NCBI RefSeq assembly: GCF_017888565.1
Contig: NZ_JAGHFX010000083.1
Span: 1 to 60,262, forward strand
Length of the DNA: 60,262 nt
Direction: 5' to 3'
DNA from: Clostridium sp.
Lineage (GTDB): Bacteria; Bacillota; Clostridia; Clostridiales; Clostridiaceae
Shown: one piece after another, positions 36,868 to 46,001 of the stretch
How the letters are laid out: each line of letters begins with the position of its first letter
Numbering within the stretch: the first letter of the stretch is position 1
Translations under genes and position numbers: made by a program
The notes under the pieces: model-generated
Databases searched by the model: none
The model's input: the letters and a program-made list of their open reading frames with translations, nothing else
What the model was told of the DNA's origin: nothing

Positions 36868-38166
36868 TTAGCCTATTGGTTCCACAAACTTCTCTCTATC
36901 AATAAAATATCTATTAAAAATTTCATTTTTTTCTACACTTTCTTCAATAACTTGCCCAAAAGTAAAAGCATTAACTAAACCTTGCATGCCTTCTTTTGCA
37001 CAAATTACAAATCCACTAGCAAGCTTTTCTCCTGGAATTGTAATTCCTGTACATTTACACATATTTATTGCTTTAACTATTCCTTTTCCTCCATTTGATG
37101 TAATTTCTTTTTCAGCTTTTCCCTTAAAACTTCTTTGAATAGTTTCATCATACCCATAGACATCTATAGGCCCTTCATAAGTTAAAATAATATCTGCAAT
37201 ATCATTATCAAATATATTCTTTATTTCTTTTATAGAAGCATTTCTTTCATATATATTATTAAAAGAGTATTCTATAAATTCAAATTTTACCTTAACTTCA
37301 TCACTGATTATTTTATCTTCGCAAAGCTTGTACTCCTTGCTTGTTATTTGCTCATTAAAAAGCTTATCTCCCTCATTACTTCTTTTTTTCTCATCAAATT
37401 CCTTACACTCTGCTCTAATTGTCTTAAAGTTACTATCATTAATATCCTTATCTTGACTATTCTCCTGATTATTGTCTTTTACATCACTCATTTCATAGGT
37501 ATATTTATTTTCATTTATATACTCAATTACTTTGTCTATTTCTAATCTCATGTCCATACCATCAGGTAAAATGATTGAATCCTTCTTAGGTATAAGTATT
37601 CTTATTTTACCTTCACCATTACATATCTTACTTTGTAATATATCCTCTACTACATCTTTTAATATAAGAAAACTTTTAGATATTACTCCAATTCCTCCTG
37701 TAAAAGATATACTATCTGTGGATAAACTTTCCTTTCCTGTGACTAATCCTACTCCAGATCCTATAAATGAATATAAGTTAGTACTAAGTGCAGGAGCTAA
37801 TACTGATCCTCCTCCATCTGTTCCTATCCCAAAATCATTAATACCTTTAAGGATATTAACAGCTGTTCCACTACTTGATCCTGTCATACATCTATATGTT
37901 AGTGGATTAATTAAATCCGTATCTATACTTCTACCAAGATGAGACATCTTATCTATAGTTGTGAATAAATATTTAGAATTTTTCCTTAATTTATCCACCA
38001 AACTCATAGGGATATCCACAGTATTCTTAATTCCAAAAGTTAAATAATCCTTTTCTTTATTTTCTACCTCTTCTTCTAGATTCTTATTTATAGAAATAAC
38101 AGACCTATATAAATTTTGTTCTGATAAAATTTTAATCTTCTGTAACTTTGTTTTATTTTCTATCAT
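36868..38166 (-). CDS. Amidase-signature family protein at the end of the yhf cluster
   Basis: The 432-residue protein has the amidase-signature triad: Lys47 in FGIKNTVDIP, the cis-Ser region TGSSSGTA (about 95-102) and the nucleophile Ser121 in GIGTDGGGSV. Such enzymes hydrolyse amide bonds of small molecules. It is short for the family and has a low-complexity Asp/Asn/Lys-rich insertion at about 225-268 that lacks any conserved pattern. It lies after yhfW with a 357-bp gap containing hairpins, so it may be separately expressed. Its position suggests the pathway substrate contains an amide. Confidence 0.75.
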   Translation of the reverse strand: MIENKTKLQKIKILSEQNLYRSVISINKNLEEEVENKEKDYLTFGIKNTVDIPMSLVDKLRKNSKYLFTTIDKMSHLGRSIDTDLINPLTYRCMTGSSSGTAVNILKGINDFGIGTDGGGSVLAPALSTNLYSFIGSGVGLVTGKESLSTDSISFTGGIGVISKSFLILKDVVEDILQSKICNGEGKIRILIPKKDSIILPDGMDMRLEIDKVIEYINENKYTYEMSDVKDNNQENSQDKDINDSNFKTIRAECKEFDEKKRSNEGDKLFNEQITSKEYKLCEDKIISDEVKVKFEFIEYSFNNIYERNASIKEIKNIFDNDIADIILTYEGPIDVYGYDETIQRSFKGKAEKEITSNGGKGIVKAINMCKCTGITIPGEKLASGFVICAKEGMQGLVNAFTFGQVIEESVEKNEIFNRYFIDREKFVEPIG

Positions 38167-38523
38167 TGAAATTAGCCTCCTTATAATAAATATTAGGAAT
38201 TTTTATATCTTGAAGATTTAATTACAGTAAAAATATCTAATAACAATTAATTTATAATTGATAATAATAACTCTATCTTTACACTAAATTAAAAAAGAGA
38301 AATTAAAATACTTCCCAATATTAAACTTTCTTTAATATTAAATTTCATTATTTTAATTTCTCTATTATATTAAGTTATTTAATTTTTATTTCTTATACTA
38401 ATTTACCTCTAATGTTTATTTTTACCTTATGGCTCTTAAATTACTTATATAAACTTTATATTAAAACTTAAAACTCCCTATATAAGTTTTATGTCAACAT
38501 TGCAAACTACTTATCTAAAAATT
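38167..38523. other. Intergenic leader upstream of the amidase gene
   Basis: No gene found. It holds the nested hairpin listed separately and a second weaker inverted repeat around 38445-38490 (ACTTATATA / TATATAAGT), so the amidase transcript would have a structured leader. Confidence 0.5.
38296..38363. terminator. Nested long hairpin upstream of the amidase gene
   Basis: A 15-bp perfect outer stem (AGAGAAATTAAAATA at 38296-38310 with TATTTTAATTTCTCT at 38349-38363) encloses a second stem AATATTAAA / TTTAATATT. It could end the yhfW transcript or act as an attenuator for the amidase gene. Confidence 0.5.
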
Positions 38524-39732
38524 TTATAATAGTTCACTTAAAAAGCTCGATCCATTTTCAGGTGCCTTTACCTTAAAATAATCTGAAACTGTTGCTCCTA
38601 CATCTGAAAGTGTTTCTCTTATTCCTACAAATCCCTCTTTGACATTCTCACCATAAATCATAAGCGGAACCATCTCTCTTGTATGCTTGCTATGACCTAT
38701 TGTTGGATCATTTCCGTGATCTGCCATTACTAATAATATATCATCATCTTTTACTGTCTTAATAAGTTCACCTATAAGATTATCTGCAATTTGAAGCTTT
38801 TCTGCATATCTATCAACATTTTCAGCATGCCCTGATAAATCTGTTTCTTGCACATTACAGCATATAAAACCTTCTTTTACTTCTTTGGATATTTCTATTG
38901 TTTTCTTTAATACCTTTTCTGTATCTACCATAGGAATACTTGTACCTTTTTCATTTATAACTACATCGGCCACTTTTCCTAATAAGTAAACTGGTACATT
39001 TTCTTCAGAAAGTATTGTTGAAACTTGAGTCTTAGGATTAACTCCATATCCAAGATGTATGCACTCATATCCATTATTATAAACTCCTGATTTTGGTGCA
39101 TTTATGCCTATATATCCGCCATCTTTTTCTTCTTCTGCATTTAGTATATCTTCTAAAGTAATACCTTTACCACCAAAAGTTATAACTCTAGGAACTGTTG
39201 CAATAGATCTAACTATATGACCAATTTTTAATACCTTGCTAAAAGGTATTAAATCTAAGGCTGATGTGATATTAAATGCTTGACCTAAATCACATTCTAT
39301 ATTATCTGCAACAGTAAGTGCATCTTCAACTACTAAATATTTTTCTTTCTTACCTTCCTTATAATAAACTTTATATCCTGCTTCTTTTATTGCATTATAT
39401 ATAGCTTCTATTTTATTTTTTATAGGTTCTCTAAATGGCATCTTTGGTTTTGTTCCCATTATTTCTTGATGACCAAAGAAAGTATCTGCTCCAAAGTGAG
39501 TTAACCTTCCCTTTCCAAAAGTTGCATGAGGGTTTTCCTTCATTGCATTTATTTCTGTTCCTAATATATTTATAAGACCTAACTTTTCAAGATTAGGTAA
39601 ATTTACATCTTTTCTTCTTTCTAATATATGAAGACATGTATTTGAATTTATATCCTGTGGTCTTGTTTCTTTAACGTCATCCATTTCTCCAATGCCAAAA
39701 CCATCAAGGACAATCACTACGAATTTTCCCAT
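38524..39732 (-). CDS. yhfW: YhfW, phosphopentomutase-like metalloenzyme
   Basis: The ATG at 39732 (MGKFVVIVLDGFGIGEMDD) follows GGAGG; an upstream in-frame extension lacks such a site. The 402-residue protein is of the alkaline-phosphatase/phosphopentomutase superfamily. Metal-binding segments are the N-terminal DGFG, DTFFGHQEIMGTKP, and MADHGNDPTIGHSKHTREMVP. Phosphopentomutases exchange phosphate between C1 and C5 of pentoses. YhfW has no assigned substrate. Its presence implies a phosphorylated sugar intermediate in the yhf pathway. Confidence 0.85.
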   Translation of the reverse strand: MGKFVVIVLDGFGIGEMDDVKETRPQDINSNTCLHILERRKDVNLPNLEKLGLINILGTEINAMKENPHATFGKGRLTHFGADTFFGHQEIMGTKPKMPFREPIKNKIEAIYNAIKEAGYKVYYKEGKKEKYLVVEDALTVADNIECDLGQAFNITSALDLIPFSKVLKIGHIVRSIATVPRVITFGGKGITLEDILNAEEEKDGGYIGINAPKSGVYNNGYECIHLGYGVNPKTQVSTILSEENVPVYLLGKVADVVINEKGTSIPMVDTEKVLKKTIEISKEVKEGFICCNVQETDLSGHAENVDRYAEKLQIADNLIGELIKTVKDDDILLVMADHGNDPTIGHSKHTREMVPLMIYGENVKEGFVGIRETLSDVGATVSDYFKVKAPENGSSFLSELL

Positions 39733-39849
39733 ATTACTTCCTCCTTTTAACAATTGATAATAGATAATTAAAAGAAACTTCAGCACAAGGTTGTGGTATT
39801 ATCCCATCCTCATCATCCATTTCTTTTCCTATAATTATTTATTCAGTTT

Positions 39850-40092
39850 TATAAATTGAAAAATATACGTTGGCGAAGATAAATAAAATATGTGGAATAA
39901 GCATATAGCGAGCAGTTAGAAGTACTTGGTGAAGGAAAAACTACTAGGCCTTAGTGTTGTTGGTTTGTTTGAACGCAGTGAGTTAACCAAAACTCTTGGC
40001 TTAGTAGTTTTTCCAAGCCTAGTACTTCTTCGCACAGCTATTTAGCTTATGGAACATATCTAGTTATCGTAGCCTTTATATTTTCAATTATC
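39850..40092. repeat. Large imperfect palindrome (about 240 bp) between yhfX and yhfW
   Basis: The two halves are reverse complements with scattered mismatches. Examples are gaaaaactactaggcc (left) against the complement of ggcttagtagtttttcc (right), agaagtactt against agtacttctt, and aattgaaaaatata against tatattttcaatt. The centre is near 39971. The element fills the gap between the two genes and reaches the yhfX stop codon. It is richer in G/C than the flanks. It has no coding capacity, and looks like a MITE-like or REP-like element able to fold into one giant hairpin in the yhf transcript. Confidence 0.82.
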
Positions 40093-41251
40093 CATTGATT
40101 CTTCTTCCTTGTGAATCGTAAATTCCGACTATTTCTGGTTTACCCCTCTTTATTCCTTTTACTATAGCTACATTACTTCTTGTAACGAATATCTGAGTTC
40201 TAAAAGCCATAACTACTGTATCTGATACATTACAGTTTTCTGATAGCTCAAAGTGGTAATCTATACTTTCATCCGTTGGTGGAATAACCTTAATCATTTT
40301 TGAATTATCTATCTCTGTTCCAACTAAAGCATTTTCCATATGAGATCTTCTATAATGACCTCCACCATAACAATAAGCTCTATCTAATAAATTGTGTGAT
40401 ACTTCACTTATATAAACCATTGCTGGAAGTTCAGCTCCATCATTAAATTTATGATATGGAGTGCTTCCTGTTAATCCATGTCCTGGTTCCCCATGAGTGC
40501 CACCTTCTTCATGTATTTTATTTATTGAGTTTACACAGGTAGCTGATGGCATATTTAATTGTTCTATTTTTACATTAAACTCTTTTTCTAATATTTCTTT
40601 TGCTTCTTTAATTGTATCTATATTATTTGTTCTTTTAATTTCATTACTTTCTTCATTAAATAAGAAACATGGAAATGAAGTTACACCTGCTAAGTTTAAA
40701 TTTTTAAGCTTAACTAATTCTGCCCCTATACTCTTAAGTTCATTTAACTTAAATCCGCCATATTGTCCTGAATATAAATTATCATTTTCCCCCAAGACCC
40801 TAAGCATTATATTTTGTTTTACATTAAGTCTATTACAAACTTCATTTATTTCCTTAGCTTTTTCTATTGAATATACTGTAATATAATCTGGTCTAGACTT
40901 AATTACTTTTTCAATTAGAGCTTTAGGAATTTGAACTAAGTGTCCAACATGTCCTATTTTTATTCCATTATCTATCATGACTTCAGCCTCTTTGAAGTCT
41001 ACTACTACTGCTCCATCATACCCAAGCTTCATAAATTCCTTGCAAATAAGAGGATTTCTACCTATTTGTTTTGTCATAAAATAAAGCTTTATACCATACT
41101 TATCTGCTTCATCTTTAAGCATTTTTGCATTTTCTATTAAAGTATCTAAATCAATAACATAAGTATCTGGTATTATTAATCCTTCTTTATGGAGCTTAAA
41201 TGCAGCTTGAACTAACTCCCTATTTCTTTCTATGGTCTTTTCAAGAAACAT
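40088..41251 (-). CDS. yhfX: YhfX, alanine-racemase-like PLP enzyme
   Basis: The 387-residue protein is a fold-type III (alanine racemase N-terminal) PLP enzyme. It starts with a domain containing PDTYVIDLDTLIENAKMLKDEADKYG, and the PLP Lys is in LYFMTKQIGRNP. The C-terminal half includes EEGGTHGEPGHGLTGSTP and CYGGGHYRRSHMENALVG. It matches YhfX of the E. coli yhf set. Its reaction is unknown; family members are racemases, decarboxylases or D-threonine-type aldolases. It is spaced 12 bp from yhfS. Confidence 0.85.
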   Translation of the reverse strand: MFLEKTIERNRELVQAAFKLHKEGLIIPDTYVIDLDTLIENAKMLKDEADKYGIKLYFMTKQIGRNPLICKEFMKLGYDGAVVVDFKEAEVMIDNGIKIGHVGHLVQIPKALIEKVIKSRPDYITVYSIEKAKEINEVCNRLNVKQNIMLRVLGENDNLYSGQYGGFKLNELKSIGAELVKLKNLNLAGVTSFPCFLFNEESNEIKRTNNIDTIKEAKEILEKEFNVKIEQLNMPSATCVNSINKIHEEGGTHGEPGHGLTGSTPYHKFNDGAELPAMVYISEVSHNLLDRAYCYGGGHYRRSHMENALVGTEIDNSKMIKVIPPTDESIDYHFELSENCNVSDTVVMAFRTQIFVTRSNVAIVKGIKRGKPEIVGIYDSQGRRING

Positions 41252-41263
41252 CTTTACTCCTCC

Positions 41264-42373
41264 TTACTTTACTTCTTTTTTAACATCCTCAATTGCACTT
41301 TTTAATATTCTTATTATTGTATCTGCTCCACTTCTCATTGGATTTACTCTTATCATTCTTTTTTCTAGGGTAGGGTCAGCAGCTCTAAATGTTCCTGACA
41401 CTCTATACATCATTGGAACAAATTCATATTTTGATTCTGATCCTACTGGATGTGATGCTGCTCCATATTTTGTAGTTAGTTCTAAAACATCTTCTGCTAT
41501 ATTTTCATCTAATTCAACTAGTAACACCTTAGATTGAGCATTTGCTAGGAATGCATCTTTTATTCCTTTAACTTCACCACTTTTTAATCTAGTTACAAGC
41601 TCTTCATTAACCTCAGACTGAATTGCTAATGAAACTGGTGCATATACAAGTCCTCTTAATGCCTCCATAGCCTCATGTCCTTGAACTTGGCTTCCTCCTG
41701 AGTAATTTAATGAATACACTTTATCTACAAGTTCCTTATTGCCTATTAATACTCCAATCCCTTCTGGACCTAATATCTTAAAGCAAGAAAAACTTCCAAG
41801 ATCAGCTCCACATTGATTTCCTATTTTCTTTACTTTTAAAGCTGCATAATTATCATCAGTAATTATTTTTATATTAGAATTTACTTCTTTTATTGCAGTT
41901 ATAACTTCTTCTAAATCATAGGAATCATCAATTTTTTGTCTTGTATTTTGTAATAATGCACCTTTTATATGTGGATTTTTTAATACTACATCTTTTACAT
42001 CATTTAAATCATTGAAATTAGCTTTTATAACCTTAAGTCCCATAGTTTCAATAGTAACTTTTGAAGTTGGGTATATAGGAGCATCATGAACTAATATTGT
42101 ATCTCCACTTTCCATAAAGCTAATTAATCCCCATCTTATAGCACCTGTTCCTGCACCTCTTACTAATATTGCAGCTTCTGCATCAAAAACTTCTGCAAAA
42201 ACATTTTCTACTTTCTTAGTATAAGTAGGTTTATTCAATCCTTTAACAACACCTAAGTCACCTAGAGATAGAACTTCTCTTCCATCAAAATGCTTTGTTA
42301 TTGTATCTATTATTTTAAATTGTAGTTTTTTTGCTTCATCTAAACTTATTGAGTGTAATGGGTATGTTCTCAT
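41264..42373 (-). CDS. yhfS: YhfS, PLP-dependent aminotransferase/lyase-like protein
   Basis: This 369-residue fold-type I PLP protein starts MRTYPLHSISLDEAKKLQFKI. It has the glycine-rich cofactor segment AAILVRGAGTGAIRWGL, IITDDNYAALKVKK and FKILGPEGIGVLIG, where the Lys of SCFKILGPEG is the likely cofactor Lys. It matches YhfS, placed by similarity near Cys/Met-metabolism lyases and SelA-like proteins. The reaction is unknown. Translation starts 7 nt after a GGAGG site. It lies 12 bp from php on one side and 12 bp from yhfX on the other. Confidence 0.84.
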   Translation of the reverse strand: MRTYPLHSISLDEAKKLQFKIIDTITKHFDGREVLSLGDLGVVKGLNKPTYTKKVENVFAEVFDAEAAILVRGAGTGAIRWGLISFMESGDTILVHDAPIYPTSKVTIETMGLKVIKANFNDLNDVKDVVLKNPHIKGALLQNTRQKIDDSYDLEEVITAIKEVNSNIKIITDDNYAALKVKKIGNQCGADLGSFSCFKILGPEGIGVLIGNKELVDKVYSLNYSGGSQVQGHEAMEALRGLVYAPVSLAIQSEVNEELVTRLKSGEVKGIKDAFLANAQSKVLLVELDENIAEDVLELTTKYGAASHPVGSESKYEFVPMMYRVSGTFRAADPTLEKRMIRVNPMRSGADTIIRILKSAIEDVKKEVK

Positions 42374-42384
42374 ACATTTTCCTC

Positions 42385-43260
42385 CTACTTAAGGTTATAA
42401 ATATTTTTTATATTATTAACTAACATATTTTCTATATGCTTGCTAGAAATTTCATTTTCATATAATCTTGGCAGAAAGCTATCTATTAAATAACTATAAC
42501 CAAGTCCACCATTTTCTCTAAAGTGAGATTTTCTTGTTATATCCATAGACATAACTATTTGATTGCTATATCCTCTTTCACAAAGAGCCTTTAACCATTC
42601 TGCTCTTTTTTCATCTGGCTGATAATTATTTTTCCCAATTGTGTCAAAAGCTATATTTACTCCAGTATCTAATAATCTAAACATATATTCTAAGTCTCCA
42701 CTTAAATCTATATGACTTAATGTAACCTTAGATAAATCTACATTGAAGTTTCTAAATATCTCAATTTGTTCAAGTCCTAATTTTCCAAGTGTTGTATGTG
42801 TTATTATTGGAACTCCAGTTTCAAGATGTGCCATACATGAAGCTTCAAAAACTTTCATTTCCATATCTTCTATTTTATTTAAACTAGTTCCTATTTCTCC
42901 TATTACAGAAGCCTTAACTGATGTCTCATCTATTCCATTTATTATTTCATCTACTAAAATCTTTGCCATTTTTTTCTCGTTAATTTTATAAACTTCTTCT
43001 GGAAGAAATGGTTCTTTATAATATCCAGTTGATTGAAGAATATTTAAACCAGTTTCATTAATAACTTCAGCTACATATTCAGTACTTCTACCCATACCTC
43101 TATTAGTAACATCTATAATAGTAGAAACACCTTTAGATTTTAAATTTTTAAACTCTTCAATAGTTTGCTTCTTATTATTTAAAAAACAATCAGCATCCTT
43201 TTTTACACCAGATAAATCTATAGTAATATGCTCATGGGCATAAATTATTTCCTTATTCAT
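42385..43260 (-). CDS. php: Phosphotriesterase homology protein
   Basis: The 291-residue TIM-barrel amidohydrolase has the metal ligands AHEHITIDL at the N-terminus, VIGEIGTS (bridging carboxylate region), THTTLGKLG, LSHIDLSGD and the last Asp in VMSMDITRKSHF. It is the PHP family member found in yhf operons. Close relatives hydrolyse lactones or phosphoesters. In the pathway it likely opens a lactone or cleaves an amide or ester. It is tightly linked to yhfS. Confidence 0.87.
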   Translation of the reverse strand: MNKEIIYAHEHITIDLSGVKKDADCFLNNKKQTIEEFKNLKSKGVSTIIDVTNRGMGRSTEYVAEVINETGLNILQSTGYYKEPFLPEEVYKINEKKMAKILVDEIINGIDETSVKASVIGEIGTSLNKIEDMEMKVFEASCMAHLETGVPIITHTTLGKLGLEQIEIFRNFNVDLSKVTLSHIDLSGDLEYMFRLLDTGVNIAFDTIGKNNYQPDEKRAEWLKALCERGYSNQIVMSMDITRKSHFRENGGLGYSYLIDSFLPRLYENEISSKHIENMLVNNIKNIYNLK

Positions 43261-43289
43261 ATAAACACCCCTTATTTTAATGGAGAATG

Positions 43290-43320
43290 GACAATTGATA
43301 ATTTATAATTATCAATTGTC
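43290..43320. other. Perfect palindromic hairpin between yhfT and php
   Basis: GACAATTGATAAT and ATTATCAATTGTC (13 bp each) flank a 5-nt loop in the 107-bp gap. No T run follows, so it is more likely an RNA-processing or stability stem within the operon than a full terminator. Confidence 0.55.
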
Positions 43321-43367
43321 TTTGGCTTGCCTGAGCTATCTCCATAACTCTTTCATTCTTCTAATTC

Positions 43368-44654
43368 CTACTTAGGAACTACATATAATCCAACTAAGTA
43401 TAGTATGTTAATTAAAACCCCAACTCCAATTGCTCCAACTGGACCAACTGCCATATCTACTATTGGTTTCTTTGAAGTTTTGTTTAATACATATAATCCA
43501 ACTACTACGAATAATCCAAGTCCTGGTGCCATAGCTTGTGCAGCCATCATACCACCTATTAATAAAGCTACTTCTAATACTTTACTCATAGCTGTTCTTA
43601 TGTTATCTCCACATTTTCTAACTCCTGGGAATTTGTCCATTAATTTAGCTAATCCATCTAAGAAATAGATTTCTAAAGCCATAACTAAAGCTCCTGCAAC
43701 AAATGCTAATATCGGATTTCCTATTAAGAATCCAGTAACGAATACAAATGTCATACCTGCTGGTGCGTATACTCCAGTTGAAATTGCTGTAGTTGCAACT
43801 AGTGGTATAAATCCAATTCCTCTTGCAAATGCTGTCATTGCAGCTTCAGTTGTTTTTCCTTCTGCTAAAAGATTTAAGCTTATTGGATCTCCAGCTACTA
43901 ATGTAAGACTAGTTGCTGCAGATATTAATCCACCCATTAATGCTAATAAAGGTAAATTCTTTTTAATTTTCTTAACTCTTTCTGCAAAAATTGCTGCTAA
44001 GTCAACCTTCGGTGCATTTGGATCTGGTTTTTCTTGCATTGCAAAAGCTATCATTATTATCATACCTGCAAGTAATGCCATACCTTCTTGATCTAACTTA
44101 ATGTTAGCTCCATTTACAGTGAAAGTTCCATGAATTGCAGTAATTTGTCTTACTAATAAAGCAACTATTCCTGTTAGGAATCCTTTTTTAATTCCAAATT
44201 GATAAGCAACAACAAGTGCTGGGAATACTGCAAAAGCAACTGTTATTGGAGTTCCAACTTGTCCTAATGCATCTAAGAAGTTAACTGGTAACATTCCAAA
44301 TAAATCAACTACAAATTGTAACCCATAAACTATACCTACTCCATAAAGAGCTCCTACTACTCCTGATATAGCTAATCCTTTTTTGCCACTTGGACAAAAA
44401 GATCCAATGATATCAGTACCTAATAATATACTGTGAATTAAGATAATGGATGCAGCTATTGATACTGGAATACCAAAACCTATAACTAATCCAAAGCTGA
44501 TTGCAAAAGATGTTGCTGCTAATGCCTTTTTATCCATTCTTCCTTCTAAGTATTCTGGAACTATAGCTCTAAACCCATCATTAAAAACAGCTATACCAGC
44601 ATTTGATAATATTGCTGCTAATGCACCTAAAAGTGCTACAACTAAATATTGCAT
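43368..44654 (-). CDS. yhfT: YhfT, putative multispanning membrane transporter
   Basis: The 428-residue protein is almost wholly hydrophobic with about 10-12 membrane segments, and a charged loop EKPDPNAPKVDLAAIFAERVKKIKK near the middle. Sequence and operon position match YhfT, which has no characterised substrate. It probably imports the pathway substrate or exports a product, alongside or instead of the neighbouring PTS. Confidence 0.85.
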   Translation of the reverse strand: MQYLVVALLGALAAILSNAGIAVFNDGFRAIVPEYLEGRMDKKALAATSFAISFGLVIGFGIPVSIAASIILIHSILLGTDIIGSFCPSGKKGLAISGVVGALYGVGIVYGLQFVVDLFGMLPVNFLDALGQVGTPITVAFAVFPALVVAYQFGIKKGFLTGIVALLVRQITAIHGTFTVNGANIKLDQEGMALLAGMIIMIAFAMQEKPDPNAPKVDLAAIFAERVKKIKKNLPLLALMGGLISAATSLTLVAGDPISLNLLAEGKTTEAAMTAFARGIGFIPLVATTAISTGVYAPAGMTFVFVTGFLIGNPILAFVAGALVMALEIYFLDGLAKLMDKFPGVRKCGDNIRTAMSKVLEVALLIGGMMAAQAMAPGLGLFVVVGLYVLNKTSKKPIVDMAVGPVGAIGVGVLINILYLVGLYVVPK

Positions 44655-44870
44655 AAATAATACCTCCTAAAATTTTATAATATGATATTTATTAAATAAC
44701 TAAATTTATATATGCTCTAAGTTCTGCTATTTCCTAAAACAAGCATGCTATCATTTAATATGCTAATAGTTTTTATAGCATATATTATAAATATACAAAT
44801 TACTGAATATATAGATTATCAGATATATATATTATTAATTAAAGCATACAGCTATAATCTGCTAAAATAT

Positions 44871-44921
44871 CTTTACTTAAATCACATAAACTCTAAAAAA
44901 ATCTTAGTGATTCAAGTAAAG
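44871..44921 (-). terminator. Hairpin after yhfU
   Basis: CTTTACTTAAATCAC and GTGATTCAAGTAAAG form a 15-bp stem with one mismatch (a G-U pair in minus-strand RNA), about 26 bp past the yhfU stop codon. It may partly terminate or tune expression of the downstream yhfT group. Confidence 0.55.
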
Positions 44922-44947
44922 GGTATTTTGCAAATTATATTGATTTT

Positions 44948-45304
44948 TTATAGTAGATATTTAAGAATTACTGGTATAACTTCTTCTGCGTGTTGTGCTG
45001 TAAACCCGTATGCTTTTTTTCCTGCTTCAACTTCTGCTTTTATTTCTGCTTCACTCTTAATATTTCCTGGCATTGATACTGTTGCGCATTGTCCCATTCC
45101 AAGTAGTGCTATTGCCATTGCAAGTGCTCCACCACCACCAGTGTTGCATGCTCCTAAATAAAAATCTGCTGTTCCTGTTTTTATTGCCATTGCTGCTTCT
45201 ATATCACTTTTGATTTCTATAGTTGCTCTATCTCCTGCTATCTTTGCTGTTATATCTGCTACTCTTTGCTTATCAATTTGTCCACCTATTACTATTCTTT
45301 TCAT
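44948..45304 (-). CDS. yhfU: YhfU (DUF2620) small protein
   Basis: The 118-residue protein starts MKRIVIGGQIDKQRVADI, with the Gly/Ala-rich core DFYLGACNTGGGGALAMAIALLGMGQCATVSMPG. It matches the DUF2620/YhfU family found only in yhf-type operons. The glycine-rich loop resembles a nucleotide- or phosphate-binding turn, but no function is known. Overlap with no other gene; flanked by gaps of about 300 bp on each side. Confidence 0.84.
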   Translation of the reverse strand: MKRIVIGGQIDKQRVADITAKIAGDRATIEIKSDIEAAMAIKTGTADFYLGACNTGGGGALAMAIALLGMGQCATVSMPGNIKSEAEIKAEVEAGKKAYGFTAQHAEEVIPVILKYLL

Positions 45305-45606
45305 TTTTTATTCCTCCCCTAAAGATTAATTTTTGATATTCTTATAATTTCCATTTTAATAATTTTATTTCTAATTTTTATAAGTCGCTTTACTTTTCAA
45401 CTATCCTATTTAAATTTTGTACTCAAATTTATTTTTAATTCTATTATTATTCTTAATTTATTTATCCATATTATTTCTCATATATTATCAATAAATTTTA
45501 TATTTATCTTTTAATATGATCCTTCATGTTTAATCGTATACAGCTTGACTATATTTATTCCTTACAAGCTACCTCAATTATACTTATTAGTTTTCCATTT
45601 CCATAA
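45305..45606. other. Intergenic between yhfY and yhfU, no gene seen
   Basis: About 300 bp of AT-rich DNA. I see no small gene or strong hairpin. It may carry a promoter for the yhfU-yhfT group. Confidence 0.4.
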
Positions 45607-45951
45607 CTATAGTAATGTACAAATATGCATTACTATAAAATCAAGTTCTGAATCCGGAATTTCACCTAAGACATTTTCTAAATCCTTTGCTAATTTAAGC
45701 GCTTCATCATAGTTTTTATTTTCTTTTAAAGACTGTGCTACGACATCATCCAATTTATTTACTAAGTTATTTTCTTCAATTCTTCCTAATGCAGAACACA
45801 AATGAGTTATAAACATTGATGCATTTTCTTCTAAAAGTTTTAATCCTCTTTTTTCTTCAAAGTAATTTATAACTTGTATTATCTTATTGTAATTTTCTTT
45901 TGATAATTGTCCCGAATCTCTTAATATATCTAATCTTAATGTTAATTCCAT
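45607..45951 (-). CDS. yhfY: YhfY, stand-alone PRD-domain protein
   Basis: The ATG at 45951 (MELTLRLDILRDSGQL) is chosen because GGAGG lies 7 nt before it; an upstream extension would place the ribosome binding site inside the gene. The 114-residue protein is a single PTS regulation domain, with MFITHLCSALGRIEEN and FIVMHICTLL giving the His sites that PTS phosphoproteins use. It has no DNA-binding part, so it may work with YhfZ to link expression to PTS flux. It starts about 50 bp after yhfZ. Confidence 0.82.
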   Translation of the reverse strand: MELTLRLDILRDSGQLSKENYNKIIQVINYFEEKRGLKLLEENASMFITHLCSALGRIEENNLVNKLDDVVAQSLKENKNYDEALKLAKDLENVLGEIPDSELDFIVMHICTLL

Positions 45952-46001
45952 CTCAAAGCCTCCAATGTACATTTTTTTGTATTTTGATTTTAACAATACC
46001 T

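Noticed and set aside
37532..37942. Plus-strand 136-codon frame opposite the amidase
   Set aside because: Shadow of the amidase gene, no ribosome binding site or motif.
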